From Acinetobacter lwoffii (lineage in GTDB: Bacteria; Pseudomonadota; Gammaproteobacteria; Pseudomonadales; Moraxellaceae): a DNA stretch of 64,000 nucleotides. The notes under the pieces are model-generated. The model saw only the letters and a list, made by a program, of their open reading frames with translations. It was not told where the DNA came from and did no database searches. Shown piece after piece: positions 45,884 to 56,434 of this stretch; position 1 is the first letter of the stretch; every line of letters begins with the position of its first letter. The translations under genes were made by a program, and so were the position numbers. The stretch covers positions 2,356,001-2,420,000 of the forward strand of contig NZ_CP072549.1 in assembly GCF_019343495.1 (NCBI RefSeq), written 5' to 3'.

Positions 45884-48715
45884 TTATTTCAACAACGGCT
45901 TCAAGAATTTACCCGTATGTGAAGCTTTGACTTTCACGACCTGTTCAGGCGTACCTTCCGCAACAATCATACCACCACCCGAACCACCTTCAGGGCCTAA
46001 ATCCACCACCCAGTCGGCAGTTTTAATTACGTCCAGATTATGCTCAATCACTACAATGGTATTGCCCTTGTCACGAAGCTGATGCAGGATATCCAACAGT
46101 TTGGCAATATCATGAAAATGCAGACCTGTGGTCGGTTCATCCAGAATATACAGGGTTTGACCAGTATCGCGTTTGGCCAGCTCACGCGCCAGTTTGACCC
46201 GCTGCGCTTCACCACCAGAAAGCGTGGTCGCAGACTGACCCAGACGAATATAACCCAAACCGACCTGATGCAATGTTTCTAGACGGCGGTGAATCACCGG
46301 AATGGCATCAAAAAAATGCATCGCATCTTCAACAGTCATCTGCAAGACATCGGAAATATTCTTGCCCTTATAGTTCACTTCCAGCGTTTCACGATTATAG
46401 CGTTTGCCATGACAGGCATCACATGGCACATACATATCCGGTAGGAAGTGCATCGCTACCTTGATCATGCCGTCACCTTCACAGGCTTCACAGCGGCCAC
46501 CTTTCACGTTAAACGAGAAACGACCGGCAGCATAACCGCGTGCCTTGGCTTCTTGCGTCTGTGAAAACAGTTCACGAATCGGGGTAAATAGGCCGGTATA
46601 AGTCGCCGGATTGGAACGCGGGGTACGTCCAATCGGACTCTGGTCAATATCCACCACTTTGTCGAGAAACTGTAAACCATCAATCGATTCAAACTTTTCC
46701 GAAGTTAAAGTGGTGGCACCATTGAGCTGGGTCGCCGCCAAAGGTAACAAAGTCCGGTTAATCAAGGTCGATTTACCTGAACCGGACACCCCGGTAACAC
46801 AGGTCATAATACCTAAAGGAATGGTCAGATCGACTTTTTTCAGGTTATGCCCGGATGCTCCCATTAGCTTGATCTGTTCTTTAGGCTTAGGCGGTTGAAT
46901 CCGTTTTTTCGGCACTTCAATTTTTAATTTTCCGGATAAATATTTTCCGGTCAGCGAGTCCGGATTGGCCAGAATTTCATCATACGTTCCTTCGGCAATC
47001 ACATGCCCACCATGCACACCGGCACCCGGACCGATATCAATAATATGATCGGCGGCACGAATCGCATCTTCATCATGCTCGACCACCAGCACGGTATTGC
47101 CTAGGTCACGCAGACGGATCAAGGTCTGTAACAGACGGTCGTTATCACGCTGATGCAGACCAATTGATGGCTCATCCAGCACATACATGACGCCCATCAA
47201 ACCGGCACCGATCTGTGAGGCCAGACGAATTCGCTGTGCTTCACCACCAGACAAAGTTTCGGCAGAACGGGACAGGCTGAGATAATTCAGGCCGACCGAA
47301 ACCAGAAAGTGCAGACGTTCACGGATTTCCTTGAAAATCTTGTCCGCGATTTCACCCCGCGCACCTTCCAGATGAATGCCCTGATAATAGCTTTCAGCAT
47401 CGCCGATCGACATGCGGGTAATGTCAGCAATAGTCTTGTCCAGAATTTTCACATTACGCGAAATTTCATTTAGACGTGAACCATCACAGGCATCACAGGC
47501 AGCATTGGACAGATATTGAGCCAGATCATCACGCACATAATTGCTTTCAGTTTCACGATAACGGCGTTCCAGATGCGGCAAGATTCCTTCAAACGGAATC
47601 ACCCGATTATGGCGACGGCCACGCTCATCGATATAACTTAGATCAATTTTTTCTTTGCCGGTGCCATACAGAAATTTTTTCTTGGTATCGGCCTCCAGTT
47701 CATTCCATGGCGTTTCCAGAGAAAAACCGAAATGCTCGGCGACTTTCTGGATCATGCTGTAATAATATGGACGCTGACGATCCCAGCCACGAATGGCCCC
47801 TTGGCTAACGCTGACTTCAGGATTGGGAATCAGTTTGTCGGCACTGAAATGGCTACGGGTTCCCAAACCATCACAGACCGGACAAGCGCCAAAGGGATTG
47901 TTGAACGAAAATAAACGCGGTTCCAGTTCAGCCACAGCACGGTCACATTCCGGGCAGGAATGCTTGGCAGAAAACACGCGATCGTTATGCTCGCCCTTCA
48001 TCCAGGACAAAATGGCGATATCGCCACCAAGACGCAGCGCGGTTTCAAAACTTTCTGCAATGCGGTTGCCCAGATCATCACGTACTTTAAAGCGGTCAAC
48101 TACGACTTCAATGGTATGTTTTTTCTTTTTGTCCAGTTCTGGTGGTGGATCAATTTCCATGATCTCGCCATCCACACGGGCACGGACGAAACCCTGGCTT
48201 TGTAGCTGTTCAAACAGTGCCGTATATTCGCCCTTACGTTCGCGCACGACTGGTGCTAACAATAACAGTGCAGTGCCTTCTTCTAATGCTTTGACTGCAT
48301 CGACCATTTCAGTAACCGTTTGTGCCACCATCGGCAGATCATGTTCAGGACAGAACGGTGTACCGACACGCGCATACAGCAGGCGTAAATAGTCATAAAT
48401 TTCGGTAATGGTACCCACGGTCGAACGCGGGTTATGACTGGTAGATTTCTGTTCGATGGCAATCGCTGGACTCAAGCCTTCAATAGAATCCACTTCCGGT
48501 TTTTCCATCTGGGAGAGGAACTGGCGGGCATAGGCAGACAGCGATTCCACATAACGGCGCTGACCTTCGGCATATAAGGTATCAAAGGCAAGCGAGGACT
48601 TTCCTGAACCAGACAGTCCCGTAATCACCACAAACTTGTCGCGTGGTATATCAAGGTTCACATTTTTCAGGTTATGGGTACGTGCGCCTCGAATACGGAT
48701 GTGGCTTTGGCTCAT
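45884..48715 (-). CDS. uvrA: Excinuclease ABC subunit A
   Basis: DNA-damage recognition ATPase of nucleotide excision repair, acting with UvrB and UvrC. The 943 residues contain two ABC modules with Walker [15 protein letters not shown] (near residue 31) and [14 protein letters not shown] (near 640). Each has a signature [13 protein letters not shown]. Zinc-binding cysteine pairs are present (CPEC/CPVC, CDAC, CEAC/CDAC). The length is typical. It is on its own, not divergent from ssb as in E. coli; ssb lies 4.3 kb to the right. Confidence 0.97.
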   Translation of the reverse strand: MSQSHIRIRGARTHNLKNVNLDIPRDKFVVITGLSGSGKSSLAFDTLYAEGQRRYVESLSAYARQFLSQMEKPEVDSIEGLSPAIAIEQKSTSHNPRSTVGTITEIYDYLRLLYARVGTPFCPEHDLPMVAQTVTEMVDAVKALEEGTALLLLAPVVRERKGEYTALFEQLQSQGFVRARVDGEIMEIDPPPELDKKKKHTIEVVVDRFKVRDDLGNRIAESFETALRLGGDIAILSWMKGEHNDRVFSAKHSCPECDRAVAELEPRLFSFNNPFGACPVCDGLGTRSHFSADKLIPNPEVSVSQGAIRGWDRQRPYYYSMIQKVAEHFGFSLETPWNELEADTKKKFLYGTGKEKIDLSYIDERGRRHNRVIPFEGILPHLERRYRETESNYVRDDLAQYLSNAACDACDGSRLNEISRNVKILDKTIADITRMSIGDAESYYQGIHLEGARGEIADKIFKEIRERLHFLVSVGLNYLSLSRSAETLSGGEAQRIRLASQIGAGLMGVMYVLDEPSIGLHQRDNDRLLQTLIRLRDLGNTVLVVEHDEDAIRAADHIIDIGPGAGVHGGHVIAEGTYDEILANPDSLTGKYLSGKLKIEVPKKRIQPPKPKEQIKLMGASGHNLKKVDLTIPLGIMTCVTGVSGSGKSTLINRTLLPLAATQLNGATTLTSEKFESIDGLQFLDKVVDIDQSPIGRTPRSNPATYTGLFTPIRELFSQTQEAKARGYAAGRFSFNVKGGRCEACEGDGMIKVAMHFLPDMYVPCDACHGKRYNRETLEVNYKGKNISDVLQMTVEDAMHFFDAIPVIHRRLETLHQVGLGYIRLGQSATTLSGGEAQRVKLARELAKRDTGQTLYILDEPTTGLHFHDIAKLLDILHQLRDKGNTIVVIEHNLDVIKTADWVVDLGPEGGSGGGMIVAEGTPEQVVKVKASHTGKFLKPLLK

Positions 48716-48896
48716 GCAAGGATCCTAGAATATTCATCAAAAACCCTTATATGATACCGGATGAAAAATGTTCAAGTGCAAATAAAAGTATTTTAAACGT
48801 CAAGTTATGTCGGTGATTGGTCAATTCATCACAACATTAACAAACGCAGTAGTCGATTGCCTAAATATTCACAATGATCATGTACAAGGCCAATAC

Positions 48897-49265
48897 CTAA
48901 TAAGCCATTGCATAATGGCGTTCAAAGATAGACTCGATCTCTTCAAAGCAGCGTTCACGTGACACATCATGATGCAGACGTGCATAAAAATTGACTTCAT
49001 TTTCCAGAATGTGCAGAAAGTCCTCATAGTCTTTTTGGAAAAAATCCAGGTCGAGCAAATCGTTACGTCGCGCCTGATGACAGCGATACTTTTCAATAAA
49101 TTTCAGCAGATGTTTCTGGATATGCGTGTTGGTATGGTAAATCAGATAAGTCGCTGCCGAGCTACAATCTGGACAGCCTTGTTCCAAATAGATTTCTTCA
49201 TTATTGAGCCAGCAACATTGCAGGGTAAAAAATGCCCGAATCGCTTCGGTGCCTAAAGTGTGCAT
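48897..49265 (-). CDS. Small hypothetical protein under a Fur box
   Basis: A 122-residue cytoplasmic protein that I do not recognise by name. It contains a CxxC pair (EQGCPDCSSAA, about residues 31-34) and several His/Cys-rich segments (CCWLNNEE, HTNTHIQKH, KYRCHQARR, LHHDVSRERC). The C-terminus is acidic and helical. These features suggest metal binding. A near-perfect Fur site lies about 36 bases upstream, so expression should rise in iron starvation. The stop codon follows MAY. Confidence 0.65.
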   Translation of the reverse strand: MHTLGTEAIRAFFTLQCCWLNNEEIYLEQGCPDCSSAATYLIYHTNTHIQKHLLKFIEKYRCHQARRNDLLDLDFFQKDYEDFLHILENEVNFYARLHHDVSRERCFEEIESIFERHYAMAY

Positions 49266-49300
49266 ATCATCTGCCTCTTTCCGGGATTGATTTTATTAAT

Positions 49301-49315
49301 TGATAATTATTCTCA
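49301..49315 (-). promoter_or_regulatory. Fur box
   Basis: On the minus strand TGAGAATAATTATCA, one mismatch from the 7-1-7 Fur consensus TGATAATNATTATCA. It lies 36-50 bases before the start of the small CxxC protein gene, the usual operator position. Confidence 0.75.
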
Positions 49316-49445
49316 ATTATTGTTCGGCAATTTGGGGCTTATAGCTAGGTCTAGCGTACCGGCCAGTTCTATCCTTGTTTTTTTCAGACTAAGCCGTTTT
49401 TATGATCGGTTTATGACAGTAGAAATTTTTTGATCAGCTATAACC

Positions 49446-49477
49446 AAAAAGCCCTATCTTAAACAGGGCTTTTTTTA
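49446..49477 (-). terminator. Terminator after tenA
   Basis: AAAAAGCCCT and AGGGCTTTTT stem with A and T runs on both sides, 11 bases beyond the tenA stop; it could act in both directions. Confidence 0.85.
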
Positions 49478-49487
49478 TTCGTCCGTC

Positions 49488-50159
49488 TTATTCATCCAGA
49501 CCAGGCCACTGGCGTTGCTCAAAGGCACTGTCCCAGAACAACCATTCCAGACGGGCCGCATGCGTATAAGCTGCATGCATTTTTTCTAGTGTATCGGCAT
49601 CAACACGCGCCGCAACACGGTCAACGGTCGCAATCACATTCCGCACCGCAGTGTGGAATTCTTCTCGTGAATAGGTATCCACCCAAGCCTGATACGGATT
49701 ATTCGGCGCAGAGTTGTCGACAATATCTTTACCAACTTCGGCATAAATCCAGAAACAAGGCAGCAACGAGGCTAGCACCACCGGGTAGCTTTCTGACCAG
49801 GCGGTCGAAGTCAGATAAGAAGTATAGTGATGACATGCCAGCGTCAACGGTGTCTGCTCAAATTGCTCTTTGCTAATGCCAAAATCTTGCATAAAGCCAT
49901 CATGCAGGCTACGTTCCACCACAATCGCAATTTTGGCTGCCTCGGCAAACTGGATTACATCGTCCGCTTCAAAAGCTTTGGCGGCACACACGGCCAGTGC
50001 ACGGCCATAGGCCAGTAAATAATGCGCATCCTGAATCACATAATGACTAAAGGCTTCACGGCTTAAAGTACCTTGCGCCAGTTGCTGATTAAAGGGCAGG
50101 GCCAGGGTCTTCTGATAAAGTCCGAGATTACGTTGCCATACCTCTTGTGAAAAACTCAT
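49488..50159 (-). CDS. tenA: TenA-family aminopyrimidine aminohydrolase (thiaminase II)
   Basis: Salvages the thiamine pyrimidine moiety by hydrolysing aminopyrimidine breakdown products. The 223 residues are all-helical. The catalytic cysteine C135 in LLPCFWIYAE coincides with the Bacillus TenA number. The closing Glu lies in ARLEWLFWDSAF, and the aromatic substrate pocket YVIQDAHYLLAYGRAL is present. No thiamine riboswitch (THI box) was found upstream, and no thi genes adjoin it. Length and motifs suggest an active enzyme, despite the common label of transcriptional regulator. Confidence 0.9.
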   Translation of the reverse strand: MSFSQEVWQRNLGLYQKTLALPFNQQLAQGTLSREAFSHYVIQDAHYLLAYGRALAVCAAKAFEADDVIQFAEAAKIAIVVERSLHDGFMQDFGISKEQFEQTPLTLACHHYTSYLTSTAWSESYPVVLASLLPCFWIYAEVGKDIVDNSAPNNPYQAWVDTYSREEFHTAVRNVIATVDRVAARVDADTLEKMHAAYTHAARLEWLFWDSAFEQRQWPGLDE

Positions 50160-50381
50160 GCTGAAAATCCTTCGCAGTTCAAGTTAAACCATGCGGCACT
50201 ATAGCAAAGATCGGGCTGTTTAAAAGATCGGCAAATTTTAAAAACAGAAAATAAGATAAAACGGCTCAGGAAGTGCTTTGGTTTATGCGCTAAAAGTTTC
50301 ATAATTAGCTTAACTTTTCCTATTCGTATTGCTGCTCTTTCGCAGCCATACATTTATTTAATTTATCCAAGGTCGTTGTGT

Positions 50382-51470
50382 ATGTTGAAACATTTTGGTT
50401 TCTCGATTGCATTTTCGATCGTGTGTCTTGGTTTGTCTGCATATTGGGGTTATACCCATGGTCCTGACGCAGGTCTGCAAACCATGCTCACAGCGCTGAC
50501 CATTACCGCTATTCTGGCGATTATGGAAGTGTCGTTGTCCTTTGATAACGCGGTTGTCAATGCCTCAGTCCTACGGGGTTGGGATCATTTCTGGAAAATG
50601 CTGTTCCTGACAGTCGGTATTCTGATTGCAGTCTTCGGGATGCGTTTGATCTTCCCAGTGGTCATTGTTGCAGTGACTGCAGACCTGGGCTTTATGGAAG
50701 TAGTACGTCTGGCCCTGAATGATCCGAAAGAATATTCAGCACGTTTAATGGCACATCATCCTGAAATTGCTGCTTTTGGTGGTGCTTTCCTGTTGATGGT
50801 ATTCCTGAACTTCTTCCTGGATGAAGAAAAAGACACGCATTGGTTCAGACGGGTGGAACGCCGTCTGTCCAATCTGGCCAATGTACCGGCGATGTCGGTG
50901 TTTATCGCACTGGTAGCCTTGTTAATCATGGCAGCCAATGTCGATGAAGCTAAGCGTCTGGCAGTGACTATGGCGGGGATCTGGGGCATCGTAATTTATA
51001 TCGGGGTGCAGGTTCTGAGCCATATGCTCGGTGGTGAACCGGAAGTCGATGAAGAAGGCAATGCGATTCGTCATGATGAAAATGGCGTACCGACCGGTGT
51101 AGTGAAAGCCGGTATTGGTGGTTTCCTCTATCTAGAAGTCCTGGATGCCTCGTTCAGTTTTGATGGCGTAATCGGTGCTTTTGCGATTACCTCAGACGTG
51201 GTCATCATCATGCTCGGTCTGGCAATTGGTGCGATCTTTGTCCGTTCAATGACCATCTATCTGGTTGAACAGGGCACATTGGATGCTTATATCTACCTGG
51301 AACATGGTGCGCATTATGCCATCGGTGCACTGGCTTTCATTATGATTGCCAGCGGAACCGGTCTGCATGTGCCAGAAGTGGTAACCGGTCTGATCGGTGT
51401 AGCCTTTATTGTCTGGGCAGTATTTGCCTCGATTCAATACAAAAAGCGTCAGGCGGCTTTAGACAAATAA
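50382..51470 (+). CDS. DUF475 (TerC-related) integral membrane protein
   Basis: A 362-residue inner-membrane protein with about nine hydrophobic helices. It has the TerC-superfamily acidic motifs MEVSLSFDNAVVNASVL and, in the second half, LYLEVLDASFSFDGVIGAF. Both place Asp/Glu within the membrane, as in metal-ion exporters of the TerC/Alx group. DUF475 members are often tied to metal or tellurite stress, but the substrate is unknown. The Mn riboswitch seen before the GDT1 gene is not repeated here. ATG 50382 with AAGG upstream is preferred over TTG 50376. Confidence 0.85.
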   Translation: MLKHFGFSIAFSIVCLGLSAYWGYTHGPDAGLQTMLTALTITAILAIMEVSLSFDNAVVNASVLRGWDHFWKMLFLTVGILIAVFGMRLIFPVVIVAVTADLGFMEVVRLALNDPKEYSARLMAHHPEIAAFGGAFLLMVFLNFFLDEEKDTHWFRRVERRLSNLANVPAMSVFIALVALLIMAANVDEAKRLAVTMAGIWGIVIYIGVQVLSHMLGGEPEVDEEGNAIRHDENGVPTGVVKAGIGGFLYLEVLDASFSFDGVIGAFAITSDVVIIMLGLAIGAIFVRSMTIYLVEQGTLDAYIYLEHGAHYAIGALAFIMIASGTGLHVPEVVTGLIGVAFIVWAVFASIQYKKRQAALDK

Positions 51471-51486
51471 AGCGCTGTTCCTGAAT

Positions 51487-51516
51487 AAAAAGCGTAGCTC
51501 CGGCTGCGCTTTTTTG
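51487..51516 (+). terminator. Terminator of the DUF475 gene
   Basis: AAAAAGCG and CGCTTTTTT with inner AGC/GCT pairs, 17 bases after the stop. Confidence 0.85.
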
Positions 51517-51623
51517 TTTTTAGATTGGCATCATCTTTATTTCAAATAAAATTCATGTCTTATTAATGAGCTGAATGTCCTATAATCTGGGCTCCAGATT
51601 AATTAACCCAATCGCCATAATTT

Positions 51624-52988
51624 ATGATGAATGCTTTAGAACGTCGTTCAACCTTTGCCCTGAGCAGTATTTTTGCACTGCGCATGCTGGGGTTGTTTAT
51701 GATTATCCCGGTGTTTTCTGTGGCAGGGCAGGCATATCAATATGCAACACCTGCACTGATCGGTTTGGCGGTCGGGGTCTATGGTCTGACCCAGGCTTTA
51801 TTGCAGATTCCATTCAGCCTGATTGCCGACCGTTACAGCCGTAAGCCACTGGTGGTTTTAGGGCTGCTACTATTTGCGCTGGGCGGTGCAATTGCGGCCA
51901 TGTCGGACACCATTTATGGCGTGATTATCGGCCGAGCAATCGCCGGTGGTGGTGCAGTATCTGCTGTGGTGATGGCGTTGCTGGCAGATGTCACCCGTGA
52001 AGAAAACCGCATGAAAGCCATGGCGATGATGGGCATGAGTATCGGCCTGTCTTTTGTGGTGGCCTTTAGTCTGGGGCCCTGGCTGACAGGTCTGGTGGGT
52101 ATCTCTGGGTTGTTCTGGGTCACCACGGTGATGGGCCTGGCGGCGATTGCCATGCTGCTGATGGTGCCGAAAGTCACGCGACATCATAAAAACTTTCAGC
52201 AGGGCTATCTGACACAATTGAAACAGGTACTCAAAATCGGTGATCTGAACCGTCTGCATGTGTCGGTTTTTACCCTGCATTTATTGCTCACCGCCATGTT
52301 TATCTATGTGCCTTCACAGCTGATCGAATTTGCGGATCTGCCACTTTCCAGTCATGGCTGGGTATATTTGCCGCTGTTGGTACTGAGCCTGTTTTTTGCC
52401 TTTCCAAGTATTATCCTGGCAGAAAAATACCACAAAATGCGCGCAATTTTTCTGGTGGCCATTACCGGTATTATTCTGGGTTTGATAGTGATGGCATTTG
52501 GTTTTGAATCAAAATATGTCTTGCTGATTGGCCTAGGGCTGTTCTTCATTGCCTTTAATGTCATGGAGGCTCTGTTGCCGTCTTGGTTGTCGAAAGCGGC
52601 ACCGATCCAGTCCAAAGCCACCGCGATGGGCGTAAATGCCAGCAGCCAGTTTTTAGGTGCTTTCTTTGGCGGTATGATTGGCGGACAATTATTACTGATG
52701 AACAATACCTCGATGGGCTGGAGTATCCTGACAGGGATCGCGATAATCTGGCTGCTGATGAGTTTTGGCCTGGCTCAGCCACGCTATCTGTCATCACTGG
52801 TGTTGCGTTTGCCGGAAAGCAGACAAACTGACGAATGGACTTCTCAGCTTTTGGCGATTCGTGGTATTGAAGAGGTCGTGGTGATGTCTGAACAGCAAGT
52901 TGCCTATGTAAAAGTCGATAAACAGCAGATTGATGATGCTTCGCGACAACAATTAACGCACTTGTTGGGTAAAGAGGTAGCCATTTAA
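51624..52988 (+). CDS. MFS transporter, YajR-like, with C-terminal ferredoxin-like domain
   Basis: A 454-residue inner-membrane transporter with 12 TM helices (about residues 10-385) and a soluble C-terminal domain of about 60 residues. This combination is characteristic of E. coli YajR, whose extra domain has a ferredoxin-like fold. The MFS motif A appears as LIADRYSRKPLVVLG after TM2. The drug:H+ antiporter arrangement is likely but the substrate is unknown. A TATAAT at 51581-51586 lies 38 bases before the start. It runs 51 bases ahead of ssb on the same strand. Confidence 0.85.
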   Translation: MMNALERRSTFALSSIFALRMLGLFMIIPVFSVAGQAYQYATPALIGLAVGVYGLTQALLQIPFSLIADRYSRKPLVVLGLLLFALGGAIAAMSDTIYGVIIGRAIAGGGAVSAVVMALLADVTREENRMKAMAMMGMSIGLSFVVAFSLGPWLTGLVGISGLFWVTTVMGLAAIAMLLMVPKVTRHHKNFQQGYLTQLKQVLKIGDLNRLHVSVFTLHLLLTAMFIYVPSQLIEFADLPLSSHGWVYLPLLVLSLFFAFPSIILAEKYHKMRAIFLVAITGIILGLIVMAFGFESKYVLLIGLGLFFIAFNVMEALLPSWLSKAAPIQSKATAMGVNASSQFLGAFFGGMIGGQLLLMNNTSMGWSILTGIAIIWLLMSFGLAQPRYLSSLVLRLPESRQTDEWTSQLLAIRGIEEVVVMSEQQVAYVKVDKQQIDDASRQQLTHLLGKEVAI

Positions 52989-53039
52989 GCATAACTCTTA
53001 TAAAGTAAAATACAGAAATATATAGGAAGTAAACGGCAA

Positions 53040-53627
53040 ATGCGTGGTGTAAATAAAGTTATTTTAGTGGGTACTTTGGGTAAAGATCCGGAAACCAAAA
53101 CTTTTGCAAATGGTGGCTCTCTCACTCAATTTTCGATCGCAACCAGCGATTCGTGGACAGATAAAAGTACCGGTGAACGTAAAGAACAAACGGAATGGCA
53201 CCGTATCGTGTTGCATAACCGTTTAGGTGAAATTGCGCAGCAATATCTTCGTAAAGGTTCAAAAGTATATATTGAAGGTTCATTACGTACCCGTCAGTGG
53301 ACTGACCAGAATGGTCAGGAACGCTATACGACGGAAATTCGTGGTGAACAAATGCAGATGCTAGACTCTAGCCGTCCTCAAAATGATCAGGGCGAGAGCA
53401 GCTTTAACCAGCCACGCTTTAATAACAATAATCAGGCGAACAACAACCAAGGCGGTTATGGCAATAACCCGCAATCAGGTTATGGTTCAGCACCACAGCA
53501 AGGCGGTTTTAACAACAACCAGGGCGGCGGTTATGGCAACAATAACCCGAGTGGTTTTGCGCCAAAATCTGCACCTGCTCCAACAGCAGCACCTGCAGCA
53601 GATCTAGATGATGACCTTCCATTTTGA
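53040..53627 (+). CDS. ssb: Single-stranded DNA-binding protein
   Basis: Tetrameric ssDNA-binding protein for replication and repair. The OB fold is in residues 1-110 ([45 protein letters not shown]). An Asn/Gln/Gly-rich linker of about 60 residues with [14 protein letters not shown] repeats leads to the acidic tip DLDDDLPF, which recruits partner proteins. AGGAAG precedes the ATG. A short hairpin terminator follows. The low-complexity linker is the cause of long shadow frames in this stretch. Confidence 0.97.
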   Translation: MRGVNKVILVGTLGKDPETKTFANGGSLTQFSIATSDSWTDKSTGERKEQTEWHRIVLHNRLGEIAQQYLRKGSKVYIEGSLRTRQWTDQNGQERYTTEIRGEQMQMLDSSRPQNDQGESSFNQPRFNNNNQANNNQGGYGNNPQSGYGSAPQQGGFNNNQGGGYGNNNPSGFAPKSAPAPTAAPAADLDDDLPF

Positions 53628-53652
53628 TCTATTAGAACGGTAGATCATCATT

Positions 53653-53682
53653 AAAACCCACCTGAATGCGGTGGGTTTTTTA
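53653..53682 (+). terminator. Terminator of ssb
   Basis: AAACCCACC and GGTGGGTTT stem followed by TTT, 26 bases after the stop. Confidence 0.85.
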
Positions 53683-53938
53683 TGTCTTGAAGATTGGTAT
53701 TGAGTTTGCATAAAGCCCGACTTATTAGAAGAATCATAAGTGTTAAAGCATTATCTTGCTTTTGATCAGCACAACTCTGCATCGAGAAAATAAATAAGAT
53801 AATAAATACTGATAGAAATTTATGATCTAAAAAAGCGATCATTTTTATAAAAACTTGCGGTTTTACCTATTTTAAAATTTTTCGTATTCTAGCTTCACAA
53901 GATAAGCAATCCCAGAAATAAGCCAGAGGAAATATCTC

Positions 53939-54502
53939 ATGAGTTTAATCAATACTGAAATCAAACCATTCAATGCAACTGCTTACCACAATGGTCAGTT
54001 CATCGAAGTTTCTGAGCAAGACCTGAAAGGTAAATGGTCAGTGGTGTTTTTCTATCCTGCAGATTTCACCTTTGTTTGTCCAACTGAATTAGGCGATCTT
54101 GCTGATCAGTATGCTGAATTCCAGAAAATGGGTGTAGAAATCTATGGCGTGTCTACCGATACTCATTTCACCCATAAAGCTTGGCATGATACCTCTGACG
54201 TGATTGGTAAAATCCAGTATCCATTGATTGGTGATCCAACCTGGACTTTGTCTAAAAACTTCGAAGTACTGATTGAAGCTGAGGGTTTGGCAGATCGTGG
54301 TACTTTCGTGATTGATCCAGAAGGTAAAATCCAGATCATTGAAATCAACGCGGGTGGTATCGGCCGTGATGCACAAGAGCTTCTGCGTAAAGTGAAAGCT
54401 GCACAATATGTACATGCGCACCCAGGTGAAGTTTGTCCGGCAAAATGGAAAGAAGGTGAAGCAACACTTGCTCCATCAATCGACCTGGTGGGTAAAATCT
54501 AA
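53939..54502 (+). CDS. ahpC: Alkyl hydroperoxide reductase subunit C (typical 2-Cys peroxiredoxin)
   Basis: Reduces H2O2, organic peroxides and peroxynitrite. The 187 residues hold the peroxidatic cysteine C47 in FTFVCPTE and the resolving cysteine C166 in GEVCPAKW. YFxxK-like residues at the end mark overoxidation-sensitive 2-Cys enzymes. The electron donor subunit AhpF is not adjacent, so it is encoded elsewhere or thioredoxin serves. AGAGGAAA lies before the ATG. The 250-base upstream gap has no evident OxyR site. Confidence 0.95.
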   Translation: MSLINTEIKPFNATAYHNGQFIEVSEQDLKGKWSVVFFYPADFTFVCPTELGDLADQYAEFQKMGVEIYGVSTDTHFTHKAWHDTSDVIGKIQYPLIGDPTWTLSKNFEVLIEAEGLADRGTFVIDPEGKIQIIEINAGGIGRDAQELLRKVKAAQYVHAHPGEVCPAKWKEGEATLAPSIDLVGKI

Positions 54503-54525
54503 TTCAAACCTAGTTCTTTGAAGCA

Positions 54526-54556
54526 AAAAATCCAGCACAAGTTGCTGGATTTTTTA
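54526..54556 (+). terminator. Terminator of ahpC
   Basis: AAATCCAGCA and TGCTGGATTT stem with T-rich tail, 22 bases after the stop. Confidence 0.88.
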
Positions 54557-55123
54557 TTTTTTTAGTTTAGAGATTTATGAATTCTAGACAAAAACATCAT
54601 GCCATTTGATTTCTATTTGAGAACAACATGAGGATTGAGGAATTGCACTCTATGCTTTTTAAGCGGCTTATGCGAGGCAATCAAGTAAGCGCAATACCCT
54701 GCTGCATGATTGACTAGGCCTGAAAACAAAGAAGCCTCTGCTTTCGCAGAGGCTTTTATTTTATAAGGCGCTGTAGTTTCTTGTCGTTTTAAACAATTTT
54801 CGCATAAACGCATCTGAATGGAACCGGATGAATTTATGGTTTTCTTATGCTGCGAATCATAGGTATTTAAAAAGTATTTGTCAACCAAGGATTATAAAAA
54901 TGGTTAATTAAATTATTTGTTTTTAAAGCGAATTTTCAAGTTTTTAGATAAAAATATGAATAAAATCTTAGATTTGATGGAATTTTAACTAAGGCAGAAA
55001 AATGAATAAAAAGCAGGTGAAATTGAACAAAAAGGCCTTTACGAAAAACATATATTCTGGAAGATTTTAATAACCTGTTTGATTGGCGCATGGTACATAA
55101 TTTCTGTAGTTTTTCAATGACGG
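54557..55123. other. Intergenic region between ahpC and the FAD oxidoreductase, with an orphan terminator
   Basis: No protein gene is supported; a 91-codon minus frame across the hairpin at 54727 lacks a ribosome site and shows no family likeness. A second terminator (54727-54759) follows ahpC's own, so a short transcript may lie between them. The right half is A/T-rich, with only a 22-codon Lys-rich frame at about 55002. Confidence 0.45.
54727..54759. terminator. Orphan terminator after ahpC
   Basis: AGCCTCTGC and GCAGAGGCT form a perfect 9-bp stem with a TTTC loop, then TTTATTTTA. It lies 170 bases beyond the ahpC terminator with no gene in between. Confidence 0.7.
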
Positions 55124-56431
55124 ATGATCAGTTTGGATATCGCAGTAATTGGTAGTGGCATGGCCGGACTGGCTACAGCCAGAATTCTCCAGGACGCAGG
55201 GCATCACATCACGATTTTTGAAGCACTTCCAGGTCGCGGCATGGACAGTCATAGCCTTGAATTTGAAGGGGGCCTGATTGACGCACCTTTACGTGTGATG
55301 AACCCCTATCTGTGGAAAAACACCCTGAGTCTAGCCACACATCTGGGCATTAAAACTTATCCGGTGCGGACCTATATGGCCTGCAGCTGGTTATTTGAAG
55401 ATAAAACTGAAACCTGGCTGACCACATCGCGTAGCCGAATTGGCAATATCCCGATCATCAATAACCGGAAAGGCCTGCAACAATATGGCTGGCGTCTGGT
55501 CAAAGGCCTGTTGCAGTTAAAAGTTGCATTGACCAAATTCTTTAAATCGAAAAATCAGGACATCAGCCTGGCAGAATTTATCAATCGTAACGAGATTGAA
55601 GAAGTGTTCTGGCACGGTGCGGTGATGCCGGTGCTATATACCATCTGTACCTGCAATCCGAAAACCATTGGTGAATGGCCAGCTAAACCGTTGTTAATTT
55701 TTCTGCGTCAATTAACCGATGGCGATGCGTTACTGCGTCTGCAAGGCGGTACACCAGCGTTGGTCGATAAGCTGATTGAAGGCATTCAAATTGAAGACGG
55801 TTCAGCAATTACACTGGTACAAGAGCAGGGCGATCAGGTCAAAGTTGAAAATGCGGCCGGTTATTCAAAACTGTTTGACCGGGTGATTGTCGCGACACCG
55901 ACCACCAAAATTGAGGAGTTCCTGGATCCGGTACAATTCGCCAGTGAAATTGAATTATTGAAGAAATTCAAATTCGAACAAGGCGAACTGGTGATTCATA
56001 CCGATGCCAGCGTAATGCCGCCAAAACGTAAAGACTGGGCCGTACTCAGCTATATGATGGACCGTAAATTTACTCGTCAGCAATTTACCGTGTGGCTTAA
56101 CTCGATTGAACCTTCTTTGGTTGGCAAGTCGGCCGTGTTTCAGACCTGGCGTCCGGTAACCGACATTGATCCGAAGAAAGTGATCAAATCGGTAATGCTG
56201 ACACGTGCAGTCGTCGATGCTAATACGGTGGCACTGAATAAGGAATTGCAGCAACGTCATCTGGATGCCAACCGTAAGGTCTTCTTCTGCGGTTCATGGT
56301 CATGTGACGGTTTGCCGATTCTGGAATCGGCAGTGACCTCAGCGATGAAGATTGCAGAAATCTTTGGTGCGCCTTTACCATTTCAGGGTTTAAAACCTGT
56401 GGTTGAGGTTGCTCCGCAACTGGGTTATTAA
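55124..56431 (+). CDS. FAD-dependent oxidoreductase (amine-oxidase/desaturase-like)
   Basis: A 435-residue protein with an N-terminal Rossmann FAD motif, IAVIGSGMAGLATARILQDAG, and the following acidic residue in TIFEALPG. A second conserved part at the C-terminus (VFFCGSWSCDGLPILESAVTSA) closes the flavin site, as in protoporphyrinogen-oxidase, phytoene-desaturase and amine-oxidase relatives. The substrate is not evident. It is followed after 3 bases by a methyltransferase gene, so they form an operon. Similar oxidoreductase/methyltransferase pairs occur in clusters that alter membrane lipids, but other members of such clusters are absent here. Confidence 0.75.
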   Translation: MISLDIAVIGSGMAGLATARILQDAGHHITIFEALPGRGMDSHSLEFEGGLIDAPLRVMNPYLWKNTLSLATHLGIKTYPVRTYMACSWLFEDKTETWLTTSRSRIGNIPIINNRKGLQQYGWRLVKGLLQLKVALTKFFKSKNQDISLAEFINRNEIEEVFWHGAVMPVLYTICTCNPKTIGEWPAKPLLIFLRQLTDGDALLRLQGGTPALVDKLIEGIQIEDGSAITLVQEQGDQVKVENAAGYSKLFDRVIVATPTTKIEEFLDPVQFASEIELLKKFKFEQGELVIHTDASVMPPKRKDWAVLSYMMDRKFTRQQFTVWLNSIEPSLVGKSAVFQTWRPVTDIDPKKVIKSVMLTRAVVDANTVALNKELQQRHLDANRKVFFCGSWSCDGLPILESAVTSAMKIAEIFGAPLPFQGLKPVVEVAPQLGY

Positions 56432-56434
56432 TCC

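Noticed and set aside
53383..53607. A frame within the ssb linker region
   Set aside because: It is the shadow of Asn/Gln/Gly-rich repeats in the confirmed ssb frame.
54613..54888. A 91-codon minus-strand frame after ahpC
   Set aside because: It crosses a perfect terminator hairpin, lacks a ribosome site and resembles no family.
55002..55070. A 22-codon Lys-rich frame before the FAD oxidoreductase
   Set aside because: A/T-rich context and lack of a ribosome site make it indistinguishable from chance.
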